From Candidatus Izemoplasmatales bacterium (lineage in GTDB: Bacteria > Bacillota_I > Bacilli_A > Izemoplasmatales > Hujiaoplasmataceae), in the NCBI GenBank assembly GCA_041649275.1, contig JBAZNL010000018.1:1-29901 (forward strand): a DNA stretch of 29,901 nucleotides, written 5' to 3'. Of the stretch, positions 1 through 7,947 are shown piece by piece. A program made the position numbers and the translations under genes. The notes beneath the pieces are model-generated. The model ran no database searches, had not been told where the DNA came from, and worked only from the letters and a program-made list of their open reading frames with translations. Each line of letters starts with the position of its first letter. Position 1 is the stretch's first letter.

Positions 1-1
1 G

Positions 2-1675
2 ATCGACAAGTACGGCCTCTCGCAGACGTGGTCCGGCGTGATCATGGCGCTCGACAACGTGCTCGCCATCTTCCTGCTCCCGCTCTTCGGCGGACTCTCC
101 GACAAGACGAAGACCAGATACGGAAGACGCACGCCGTACATCGTCTTCGGCACGATCGTCGCCGCCTTCGCGTTCGTCGCGCTCTCCTTCGCCGACAACT
201 ACCAGACCGCCCGGATCGAATCCACCGCCATCATCGACGACTACGACGATTATCTGGCGGAAAAGGACATCATGCTCCAGGCAATCTACAAGAGCGGCAA
301 TACGACCGCGAGATCCGTGCTGAACAAGGCCGAGGCCGACTACAACAACGGCAATATCACCGAGGAAGCTTACGACCAGGCCGTCGCGGATTACGCCGCG
401 TGGTCCATCGCGTGGCCGGCCGCGATGGTCAAATGGAACCTGACCAACGACGACCTCCTGGCGGGGAAGCAGGCCGCGCTCGCGGCCGGCGAGATCTCCC
501 AGGGCGCCTACGACCGCTGGTACGAGAACACCTACGAAGTCATGGAGGATATCAGCTGGCGCGCGGTCGCGACCGGCTACCTCACCCAGGCGGAGTATTC
601 CTACTGGGCCGACGAGATCTACGACGGCGTCTATGACAGCAGCCTTTCCGAGGCGGCCTGGGAACTGACGGCGGCGAACCCCTTCAACTTCGTCGTCTTC
701 GTCGCCCTCCTGCTCGTCGCCCTCGTCGCGATGGCGACCTTCCGCAGCCCCGCCGTCGCCCTCATGCCCGACGTCACGGTCAAGCCGCTGCGCTCGAAGG
801 CGAACGCCATCATCAACCTGATGGGGACCTTCGGCGGCATCCTCTCGATCGCCCTGCTCGGCATCTTCGGCCTCTCCAATCGCTCCTACGTCGACTACAC
901 CTCCGGTTTCGTCACCGTCGGCGTGCTGATGCTCGTCTTCCTCGCGCTCTTCCTTTGGAAGGTCAAGGAACCGGCGCTCGTCGCCGAGAAGGAAGCCGAC
1001 GACATCAAATACGGTCTCACCGAAGAGGACGAGGTCAAGGAATCCCATGAAACGATACAGGACCTTTCGCGCGAGAAACGGAATTCCCTGTACCTGATCC
1101 TCTTCTCCGTGTTCCTCTGGTTCATCGGCTATAACGCCGTCACCACGAAACTGTCCGACTACGCCCCGAAGGTTCTCGGCATGGGTTATTCGCTCCCGCT
1201 CCTGATCGCCCAGGGAGCCGCCCTCGTCGCCTTCGTCCCGATCGGCTTCCTCGCCACCAAGATCGGCCGCCGCAAGACGATCCTGATCGGCATCACGATC
1301 CTCTCGATCTGCTTCGGTTCCGTCTACTTCATCACCGAGACGACCAGCTCGCTCATGTACGTCATCTTCGCGATGACCGGCATCGGCTGGGCGACGATCA
1401 ACGTGAACTCCTATCCGATGGTCGTCGAGCTCTCGAAGGGTTCGAACGTCGGAAAGTACACCGGATACTACTACACCTTCTCGATGGCGGCGCAGATCCT
1501 CACGCCGATCCTCTCCGGCATCCTGATGGACGTCTGGGGACGCAAGGTCCTCTTCCCGTACGCGACCCTGTTCGTCGCCGCGGCGTTCATCACGATGTTC
1601 TTCGTCAAGCACGGCGACGCGAAGATCGTCGACACCCGCTCCACGATCGAGAAACTCGGTCAGGAGATCGAATAG
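2..1675 (+). CDS. MFS transporter, SLC45/GPH-like (5' truncated)
   Basis: Integral membrane secondary transporter of the major facilitator superfamily, probably for a sugar or glycoside. The frame is open to the window edge, so the start and first membrane helix are missing. The visible part begins with a helix ending in the cytoplasmic MFS signature GGLSDKTKTRYGRRTPY (about nt 92-142), typical of the SLC45/GPH sugar:cation symporter branch. After the next helix comes a hydrophilic insertion of about 145 residues (nt 205-675), then roughly nine more hydrophobic segments. A second Gly-Arg-Arg loop (KIGRRKT, about nt 1260-1280) marks the C-terminal half. By topology the insertion faces outward. 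It contains three similar short motifs (see findings). Substrate cannot be told from sequence. A terminator follows directly, and the next gene is convergent, so this gene ends its transcription unit. Confidence 0.9.
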   Translation: MDKYGLSQTWSGVIMALDNVLAIFLLPLFGGLSDKTKTRYGRRTPYIVFGTIVAAFAFVALSFADNYQTARIESTAIIDDYDDYLAEKDIMLQAIYKSGNTTARSVLNKAEADYNNGNITEEAYDQAVADYAAWSIAWPAAMVKWNLTNDDLLAGKQAALAAGEISQGAYDRWYENTYEVMEDISWRAVATGYLTQAEYSYWADEIYDGVYDSSLSEAAWELTAANPFNFVVFVALLLVALVAMATFRSPAVALMPDVTVKPLRSKANAIINLMGTFGGILSIALLGIFGLSNRSYVDYTSGFVTVGVLMLVFLALFLWKVKEPALVAEKEADDIKYGLTEEDEVKESHETIQDLSREKRNSLYLILFSVFLWFIGYNAVTTKLSDYAPKVLGMGYSLPLLIAQGAALVAFVPIGFLATKIGRRKTILIGITILSICFGSVYFITETTSSLMYVIFAMTGIGWATINVNSYPMVVELSKGSNVGKYTGYYYTFSMAAQILTPILSGILMDVWGRKVLFPYATLFVAAAFITMFFVKHGDAKIVDTRSTIEKLGQEIE

Positions 1676-1689
1676 AACCCAGAAATCAA

Positions 1690-1724
1690 GGAAGGCCGAC
1701 GCGTTGGCGCCGGCCTTCCTTTTT
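1690..1724 (+). terminator. Intrinsic terminator after the MFS gene
   Basis: Perfect 9-bp stem GGAAGGCCG/CGGCCTTCC with a 12-nt loop and a run of five T, 14 nt after the MFS stop. It lies between convergent genes. Read leftward it is followed only by TTGATTTCT, so it would be a weaker terminator for the minus-strand gene that ends at 1725. Confidence 0.88.
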
Positions 1725-2465
1725 CTATTCCTTGGGAATGAAGAATTCGAATACCGCGTTCGAATAGCGCGACCGCATCATGTCGAGCGTCTCCTGCGAG
1801 CGGGCGGCGTAGCCGATGACGACGATCCCGTGCCTTTGGGCGCGGTCGCAGTATCGGTTCGGCATGTTCCGGACGCCGTAGTTGACGAAGTCCGGCCGGG
1901 CGACGAGGTTGAAGAAAAGATGCTTCATCGCGAACTTCAGGATCGGATTCATCTTCTCGTCGTCTTCGAAGAATTCGGAGATCTGGCCGCGGACGATCTC
2001 GGGATGGTTCTTGCGGAACCAGTTCACCGCACCGGGATGGAACGAGTGCATCGCCCAGACGCCTTCATATCCCGCCATGTCGCGGATGAACCATTCGCAG
2101 AGCGGCCGGTACGGACCGAATGGCTTGAGTTCGATCAGAAGCGGGACGCGGCCGGCGACGAACGCGAGGACTTCGGGCAGCGTGTGGATCCGTTCCTCGG
2201 TGCCGAGGATGCTGAGGTCGCGGACGTCCTCCCAGTCGACGTCGACGAGCCGGCGCGGATCGCCGCACAGGCGCTTCAGGTCCTTGTCGTGGAAGACGAC
2301 GACGGTACCGTCGCGCAGGGCGTTCACGTCGCACTCGATGCCGTAGCCGGAATCGATCGCGGCCTGAAACGCCGCGAGCGTGTTCTCGGGGACATGCCCG
2401 TCGGCGGTGTGAAGGCCGCGATGGGCGATGAGGCGCGTCTTGATCCAGGTCAGATCCTTCGTCAT
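1725..2465 (-). CDS. Glycerophosphodiester phosphodiesterase
   Basis: Hydrolyses glycerophosphodiesters (for example glycerophosphoglycerol or glycerophosphocholine) to sn-glycerol 3-phosphate and an alcohol. The 246 residues form a single GDPD TIM-barrel domain. Visible family residues are H15-R16 in AHRG, E28-N29-T30 (PENT), E44 and D46 in IECDV, H59-D60 in FHD, and E112/K114 in LIELK; the His pair and the three acidic residues are the general acid/base and metal-binding set. There is no signal peptide or membrane segment, so it is probably cytosolic, as in many Bacillota paralogues. The start is fixed by a GGAGGG ribosome-binding site 7 nt upstream of the ATG. It is transcribed away from the neighbouring alcohol dehydrogenase gene from its own promoter. 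Confidence 0.93.
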   Translation of the reverse strand: MTKDLTWIKTRLIAHRGLHTADGHVPENTLAAFQAAIDSGYGIECDVNALRDGTVVVFHDKDLKRLCGDPRRLVDVDWEDVRDLSILGTEERIHTLPEVLAFVAGRVPLLIELKPFGPYRPLCEWFIRDMAGYEGVWAMHSFHPGAVNWFRKNHPEIVRGQISEFFEDDEKMNPILKFAMKHLFFNLVARPDFVNYGVRNMPNRYCDRAQRHGIVVIGYAARSQETLDMMRSRYSNAVFEFFIPKE

Positions 2466-2494
2466 GTCGATCCCTCCGAGTCTTGTCTCGTTCC

Positions 2495-2503
2495 ATTATA
2501 CCA
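2495..2503 (-). promoter_or_regulatory. Extended -10 promoter of the phosphodiesterase gene
   Basis: Read on the minus strand: TGGTATAAT, a consensus extended -10, 30 nt upstream of the ATG. No good -35 is present 17 bp upstream (TGCGGA). It is one half of a 13-bp inverted repeat shared with the divergent promoter. Confidence 0.75.
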
Positions 2504-2526
2504 TCGGATCCCCCGACTCCGCACCG

Positions 2527-2560
2527 TAAAAAAGAAGTCGTCCGTTTGTTTTGCGGACGA
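2527..2560 (-). terminator. Hairpin with T-tract facing the phosphodiesterase gene
   Basis: Seven-bp perfect stem TCGTCCG (2538-2544)/CGGACGA (2554-2560). On the minus strand it is followed by CTTC and then six T. It sits between two divergent promoters, so it may block leftward antisense transcription from the dehydrogenase gene, or act as an operator, since its right arm overlaps the proposed -35 at 2551-2556. Both readings are inference. Confidence 0.45.
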
Positions 2561-2580
2561 TGCGGCATCGATGGTATAAT
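2551..2580 (+). promoter_or_regulatory. Promoter of the alcohol dehydrogenase gene
   Basis: TTGCGG (2551-2556), an 18-bp spacer, then TATAAT (2575-2580) preceded by TGG, making an extended -10. The ATG follows 21 nt downstream with GGAGGG at 2591-2596, giving a short leader of about 15 nt. Confidence 0.78.
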
Positions 2581-2601
2581 GATACCGTCTGGAGGGATAC
2601 C

Positions 2602-3777
2602 ATGGAAAACTTCCGTTTCTACAGCCCGACCGAATTCGTCTTCGGCAAAGACGCCGAGCGCGAGGTCGGCCATCTGCTCGTCAAGCACCATGCGACCCGC
2701 GCGCTCGTCCATTACGGCGGCGGCTCGGTCGTCCGCAGTGGTCTGCTTCAACGCGTCGAGGACGCGATGCGCGCCGCCGGTGTCGCATATGTCCCGTTCG
2801 GCGGCGCCGTCCCCAACCCGCGGAGCGGGCTCGTCTATCAGGGCATCGAACTCGCGCGCCGCGAACACGTCGATTTCGTGCTCGCCGTCGGCGGCGGTTC
2901 GGCGATCGACTCGGCCAAGGCGATCGCCCTCGGTGTCCGCTATCCGGGCGATTTCTGGGACCTTTACGACGGCAAGGCGCCGATCGTCGACGGCCTTCCC
3001 GTCGGCGTCGTCCTGACGATCCCCGCCGCCGGATCGGAGGCTTCCGCCTCGGCCGTCATCACCCACGAGAAGGGGATGCTGAAGCGGGGTGTGCTGAGCG
3101 ACTTCAACCGCCCGAAGTTCGCCGTCGTCAATCCCGAACTGACCTATACGCTGCCGCCGTACCAGACGGCCGCAGGCGTCACCGACATGATGGCGCACAT
3201 CTTCGAACGCTACTTGACGCGTTCGACCGGCGTCGAACTCACCGACCAGCTCTGCGAGGCGACGCTCCGCTCGATCGTGGACGCGGCCCGGATCGTGATG
3301 ATGGAACCCGCGAACTACGATGCCCGCGCCACCATCTGTTGGGCCGGGACGATCGCCCACAACGGCTCGCTCGGCGTCGGCCGCGTCGAGGACTGGTCGA
3401 CGCATGGACTCGAGCACGAACTCTCCGCCCTCTACGACGTCACCCACGGCGCCGGCCTCGCGGTGATGTTCCCGGCGTACATGAAGTATACCGTCGACGT
3501 CGACGTCGAACGCTACCGCCGTCTCGCGGTGAACGTCTGGGGCGTCGCGGACGATCCGAAGAACCCGCGCGCGGTCGCCCTCGCCGGCATCGCCGCCTTC
3601 GAAGCGTTCCTTTCCGAGATCGGGATGCCGACGCGGTTCGAAGGCATCGGCGCGCGGAAGGAAGACATCGAGACCCTCCTCGACAAGCTCGAGGTCAATC
3701 GCGGGAAGGTCCTCGGCCAATTCATGCGGCTGACCCGCGACGACGCCCGCAGGATCTATCTGCTCGCGTGCGAATGA
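2602..3777 (+). CDS. Iron-type (group III) alcohol dehydrogenase, BdhA/YqhD-like
   Basis: NAD(P)H-dependent alcohol/aldehyde oxidoreductase of the iron-containing family, cytosolic. The 391 residues match the family length. The N-terminal nucleotide-binding domain has the signature GGGSAID at 97-103. The C-terminal helical domain supplies four metal ligands at the expected spacing: D195 and H199 (DMMAH), H268 (STHGLEHEL) and H282 (THGAG). This pattern and length are those of the butanol dehydrogenase/YqhD subgroup, which reduces a broad range of aldehydes and is usually NADPH-linked; cofactor preference here is inference. The start at 2602 is chosen for its GGAGGG site 5 nt upstream and because an upstream in-frame ATG lies within the promoter. 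The gene is monocistronic. Confidence 0.93.
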   Translation: MENFRFYSPTEFVFGKDAEREVGHLLVKHHATRALVHYGGGSVVRSGLLQRVEDAMRAAGVAYVPFGGAVPNPRSGLVYQGIELARREHVDFVLAVGGGSAIDSAKAIALGVRYPGDFWDLYDGKAPIVDGLPVGVVLTIPAAGSEASASAVITHEKGMLKRGVLSDFNRPKFAVVNPELTYTLPPYQTAAGVTDMMAHIFERYLTRSTGVELTDQLCEATLRSIVDAARIVMMEPANYDARATICWAGTIAHNGSLGVGRVEDWSTHGLEHELSALYDVTHGAGLAVMFPAYMKYTVDVDVERYRRLAVNVWGVADDPKNPRAVALAGIAAFEAFLSEIGMPTRFEGIGARKEDIETLLDKLEVNRGKVLGQFMRLTRDDARRIYLLACE

Positions 3778-3784
3778 CGCCTTC

Positions 3785-3809
3785 GCCGTCCGGTTTCCGG
3801 ACGGCTTTT
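3785..3809 (+). terminator. Intrinsic terminator after the alcohol dehydrogenase
   Basis: Perfect 9-bp GC-rich stem GCCGTCCGG/CCGGACGGC with a TTT loop and four T, starting 7 nt after the stop codon. Confidence 0.9.
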
Positions 3810-3857
3810 CTATGAAAAGGGATCGGATCGTTTTCGCCGAATCCCGTTCCGCGCGTC

Positions 3858-3886
3858 TTGTGAAAACGCTTGAATTTTGGTACAAT
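3858..3886 (+). promoter_or_regulatory. Promoter of ald
   Basis: TTGTGA (3858-3863), exactly 17 bp, then TACAAT (3881-3886) preceded by TGG as an extended -10. It is one of the two promoters here with a well-spaced -35 close to consensus. Initiation would fall near 3893, just before the AGAGGTG ribosome-binding site at 3894-3900. Confidence 0.82.
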
Positions 3887-3906
3887 GGTGGGCAGAGGTG
3901 AAGTAT

Positions 3907-5010
<1,104 letters not shown>

Positions 5011-5028
5011 AAACCACGCATCCCGCCC

Positions 5029-5061
5029 CGCGGAAACGACCCTGTGTCGTTTCCGCGTTTT
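5029..5061 (+). terminator. Intrinsic terminator after ald
   Basis: Perfect 12-bp stem CGCGGAAACGAC/GTCGTTTCCGCG with a CCTGT loop and four T, starting 18 nt after the ald stop. Confidence 0.9.
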
Positions 5062-5129
5062 CTTTGTCGTCGCCGCGTGAAGTAAAGTGAATGGTGTTCC
5101 GAAGGCGGACGCTTAATAATAAACTACTG

Positions 5130-5158
5130 TTTACTTTAATCGGAGCGGGGTGTATAAT
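5130..5158 (+). promoter_or_regulatory. Promoter of the epimerase-like gene
   Basis: TTTACT (5130-5135), 17 bp, TATAAT (5153-5158). It is the only promoter here without a TGn extension. The region just upstream (5114-5140) is markedly AT-rich. AAGTAAA near 5080 recurs inverted as TTTACTT at 5130-5136; whether that is an operator is unknown. Confidence 0.75.
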
Positions 5159-5191
5159 GGGGATGTCCATGCATGAAGGGAGGAACCTTCC

Positions 5192-6214
5192 ATGAAGTGC
5201 ATCGTCACCGGCGCGACCGGCCACATCGGCAACGTCCTCGTCCGGGAACTCTACCATCACGGCTACGACATCCGCGCGATCGTCCTAAAAAACGACGACG
5301 CCACGATGATCGAACCGCTCGCGGAGATTGTCCGCGGGAACATCCTCGATTGCGCCTTCCTGGCGGAACACCTGCGCGACGCCGACGTCGTCTTCCATCT
5401 CGCCGGCATCGTCGAGATCGGTTCGGGGAAGAAGAACGCGATCATGAAGGTGAACGTCGAAGGCACGAAGAACGTGCTCGAAGCATGTCTGAAGAACGGC
5501 ATCCCGCGCTTGGTCTACACCTCGAGCGTGCATGCGATCCCGGAACTGCCGAAGGACGAATGGATGCGGGAGATCGACGCCTTCGATCCCGCCAAGGTCC
5601 ACGGTCTCTACGCCAAGTCGAAGGCGATGGCGACGGCCGCGGTCCTGGCGGCGAAGGATTCGCCGCTCGACGTCGTCGTGGTCCATCCCTCCGGCGTCAT
5701 CGGTCCGTTCGACTACAAGCTCTCCAACGTCAGTCAGGTCTTCATCGACTATCTCTGCGGCCGGCTCACCGCGTATCTGTCCGGCGGCTACAACTTCGTC
5801 GACGTGCGGGACGTCGCGACCGGTATCCGGCTTGCGGCCGAGAAGGGCCGAAGAGGGGAATGCTACATCCTGTCGGGAAGCGAGATCACGGTGAAGGAAC
5901 TGCTCGACGAGATCGCCGCGATCGAGGGGCGCAAGCGGATCCGCACCAAGCTCGCGTTCTGGTTCATCCTGGCGATGAGCTACTTCGCGGAGGCCTACTA
6001 CAAGATCGTCAGGAGCAAGCCGCTCTTCACGCACTATTCGATCCTCGTCCTGCACTCGAACCGCCACTTCGACAACGGCAAGGCGGTGCGCGAACTCGGG
6101 TTTGCGACCCGCGACATCCGCGCGTCGATCCGCGACACCTACCGGTTCGCGGTCGAGTACTATCTCGAGAAGCACGGGCGCCGCTATCGCGTCAAGGCCG
6201 TCGGAAAAGGATGA
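5192..6214 (+). CDS. NAD-dependent epimerase/dehydratase (extended SDR)
   Basis: A 340-residue extended short-chain dehydrogenase/reductase, resembling the dihydroflavonol-4-reductase/3-beta-hydroxysteroid dehydrogenase-like branch common as uncharacterised genes in Bacillota. The N-terminal Rossmann motif is GATGHIG (7-13), with FHLAGIV near 69-75 lining the cofactor. The catalytic set is Ser111/Ser112 (YTSSVHA) and Y140-x3-K144 (GLYAKSK). HPSGVIGP (about 166-173) is a typical substrate-loop block. A hydrophobic stretch near residues 246-258 (FWFILAMSYFAEA) could be membrane-associating but may be a buried helix. GGGAGGA lies 9-15 nt before the start. It is monocistronic with its own promoter and terminator. 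Substrate is not predictable; NADPH or NADH use is not decided by the visible residues. Confidence 0.88.
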   Translation: MKCIVTGATGHIGNVLVRELYHHGYDIRAIVLKNDDATMIEPLAEIVRGNILDCAFLAEHLRDADVVFHLAGIVEIGSGKKNAIMKVNVEGTKNVLEACLKNGIPRLVYTSSVHAIPELPKDEWMREIDAFDPAKVHGLYAKSKAMATAAVLAAKDSPLDVVVVHPSGVIGPFDYKLSNVSQVFIDYLCGRLTAYLSGGYNFVDVRDVATGIRLAAEKGRRGECYILSGSEITVKELLDEIAAIEGRKRIRTKLAFWFILAMSYFAEAYYKIVRSKPLFTHYSILVLHSNRHFDNGKAVRELGFATRDIRASIRDTYRFAVEYYLEKHGRRYRVKAVGKG

Positions 6215-6228
6215 ATCACCGGTTTTCG

Positions 6229-6252
6229 AAGCGGGACATCGTCCCGCTTTTT
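6229..6252 (+). terminator. Intrinsic terminator after the epimerase-like gene
   Basis: Stem AAGCGGGAC/GTCCCGCTT with an ATC loop, running into five T. It starts 14 nt after the stop codon. Confidence 0.9.
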
Positions 6253-6320
6253 CCATGGGCAGCGGAAGACGAAAATCTACGTCGGACGGCACGATTTGTG
6301 GTGACCGCGGCGGCCGTTTT

Positions 6321-6329
6321 TGATATAAT
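6321..6329 (+). promoter_or_regulatory. Extended -10 promoter of the acetylesterase gene
   Basis: TGATATAAT, an extended -10. The best hexamer 17 bp upstream is GTGACC (6301-6306), a poor -35. TTGTGG (6296-6301) would need a 22-bp spacer. The leader to the ATG at 6365 is about 29 nt. Confidence 0.7.
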
Positions 6330-6364
6330 CTAGATATCGATGGCTTTGGCTCGGGGTGATTCTC

Positions 6365-7879
6365 ATGAAACCGTTCTTCACGCTTTCGTCGGTGTTCGCC
6401 GACCACATGGTGTTCCAGTCCGGAAAACCCGTCCGGCTCTTCGGTACCTGCCGCAAGAAGGTCGAACTGAAGGTCGACTGGAAGGGCGAACAGATCAAGT
6501 ACCGGACCGAAGGAACGACATTCTTGATCGAACTCCCCTCCCTTCCCGTCACGAAGACGCCGTTTTCCTTCGCCGTCTCCTGCAAGAAGCAGGTCGTTGA
6601 GATCCGCGACTGCCTCGCCGGCGACGTGATCCTCTGCGGCGGCCAGTCGAACATGCAGTTCACCGTCAAGGACACGGTCTTCGAGACGCGTCCGAAGCCG
6701 AACCGCAACATCCGCTTCTATGAAGTTCCGAAACTCCCGTACGACAACGCCCACGTCGAGTTCCCGTGGCTCTACCAGTCGCATCCGAAATGGGTCGAGT
6801 GCGACAAAGATTCGGCCCTCTGGTTCTCGGCGATCGGCTATTACGTCTCCCAGAGTCTCCAGGAGGAGCTCGACGTCCCGATCGGCGTCATCTCCTGCAA
6901 CAACGGCGATACCTCCGTCTTCACCTGGACGGCGATGGCGGATCTGTCGGACAATCCGGCGCTCGCCCGCTATCTGGCCGCGTACAGGACCGAACTGGCG
7001 AAGTATCCCAAGGCCGACGACTACGACAGGCTGTTCAAGGAACGTCTGCCCAAGCTGATGGAGTTCTGGGGCGAGATCGAGAAGGGCGTCGCCGCCGGGC
7101 TCTCCGGCGAGGAAGCCAACCGACAGGCCTACGAGAAGGTCGGCGACTCGACCCTGCCGATGGGTCCGAAGCACTGGAACCGCCCCGCCGGCGAGTTCGA
7201 CACGATGCTCCGCACGGTCGTGCCGTTCACGATCAAGGCCGTCCTCTTCTATCAGGGCGAATCCGACCACCAGAACGCGGACCTCTACGAGCAGGCGTTC
7301 AAGACGATGATCCGCTCCTGGCGGAGGGTGTTCGACGACGCAACCCTGCCGTTCGTGTTCACCCAGGTTGCGGGGTATTCCTACCCGGGTCTGCCGGAAC
7401 CCGGCATCGCCCTCGTCCGCGAGGCGCAGGCCGCATGCATCAATCTCGTCGACAACGTCTTCATGGCTTCGGCCGTCGACCTCGGCGAGGAGAACAACAT
7501 CCATCCGAAGGACAAGCGCATCGTCGCCCAGCGCCTGCTCGACGTGCTCCTCGAGAAGGTCTACCGCAAGGGCAAGAACTCGCTCTCGCCCGCCCTCTTC
7601 AGCTATCAGTACGCCGAGGGCAAGCTGGTCGTCTACACCCAGTACAACGCCATGAACCTGGTGTCGCGATCGGGTCAGAACCTCGGGTTCACCGTCCTGT
7701 TCGAGAACGGCTGCGAGTTCGAAGCGGAAAAGGTCGAACTGACCGGCAACCAGATCATCGTCCGCAACATCAAGCATGCCGTCGAAGTCCGCCACAACTT
7801 CAAGAACTTCCCGCACTGCGACATCTATTCGGCCAACGAACTGCCCCTGCTTCCGTTCCGCATCAAGCTCAAATACTGA
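6365..7879 (+). CDS. Sialate O-acetylesterase-like SGNH esterase
   Basis: A 504-residue carbohydrate esterase of the sialate 9-O-acetylesterase family (SGNH/GDSL hydrolase fold), which removes O-acetyl groups from sugars. The N-terminal beta domain opens directly with LSSVFADHMVFQ, a family signature. The nucleophile block is CGGQSNMQF with S95. VLFYQGESD is the third block, and NNIHPKDK supplies the catalytic His. Unlike many secreted members it has no signal peptide: the mature-type signature begins at residue 7, so the enzyme is probably intracellular and acts on imported or cytosolic acetylated sugars (inference). The start at 6365 has GGGGTGA 5 nt upstream. It is monocistronic. Sialic acid itself may not be the substrate, since the family also includes xylan-type acetylesterases. 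Confidence 0.88.
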   Translation: MKPFFTLSSVFADHMVFQSGKPVRLFGTCRKKVELKVDWKGEQIKYRTEGTTFLIELPSLPVTKTPFSFAVSCKKQVVEIRDCLAGDVILCGGQSNMQFTVKDTVFETRPKPNRNIRFYEVPKLPYDNAHVEFPWLYQSHPKWVECDKDSALWFSAIGYYVSQSLQEELDVPIGVISCNNGDTSVFTWTAMADLSDNPALARYLAAYRTELAKYPKADDYDRLFKERLPKLMEFWGEIEKGVAAGLSGEEANRQAYEKVGDSTLPMGPKHWNRPAGEFDTMLRTVVPFTIKAVLFYQGESDHQNADLYEQAFKTMIRSWRRVFDDATLPFVFTQVAGYSYPGLPEPGIALVREAQAACINLVDNVFMASAVDLGEENNIHPKDKRIVAQRLLDVLLEKVYRKGKNSLSPALFSYQYAEGKLVVYTQYNAMNLVSRSGQNLGFTVLFENGCEFEAEKVELTGNQIIVRNIKHAVEVRHNFKNFPHCDIYSANELPLLPFRIKLKY

Positions 7880-7886
7880 TTCCTCG

Positions 7887-7910
7887 AAAACCGAAGGCGA
7901 CTTCGGTTTT
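7887..7910 (+). terminator. Intrinsic terminator after the acetylesterase gene
   Basis: Perfect 10-bp stem AAAACCGAAG/CTTCGGTTTT with a GCGA tetraloop, starting 7 nt after the stop. The T-tract is the end of the right arm, so its A partners also allow function in the reverse direction. Confidence 0.85.
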
Positions 7911-7922
7911 CTTCATTCCGTG

Positions 7923-7931
7923 TGCTATAAT
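7923..7931 (+). promoter_or_regulatory. Extended -10 promoter of the nuclease-helicase gene
   Basis: TGCTATAAT, an extended -10 with no clear -35 (TTCGGT at 7902-7907 is within the preceding terminator). Initiation near 7938 would leave a leader of only about 10 nt before the ATG at 7948. Confidence 0.65.
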
Positions 7932-7947
7932 GGGTGAGGTGATTGCG

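Noticed and set aside
5080..5136. AAGTAAA/TTTACTT inverted heptamer before the epimerase promoter
   Set aside because: Short, AT-rich and widely spaced; could easily be chance. Mentioned in the promoter entry only.
5285..7816. 843-codon open frame on the minus strand
   Set aside because: Fully antisense to the epimerase-like and acetylesterase genes, crosses their promoter and terminator, and has no recognisable domain.
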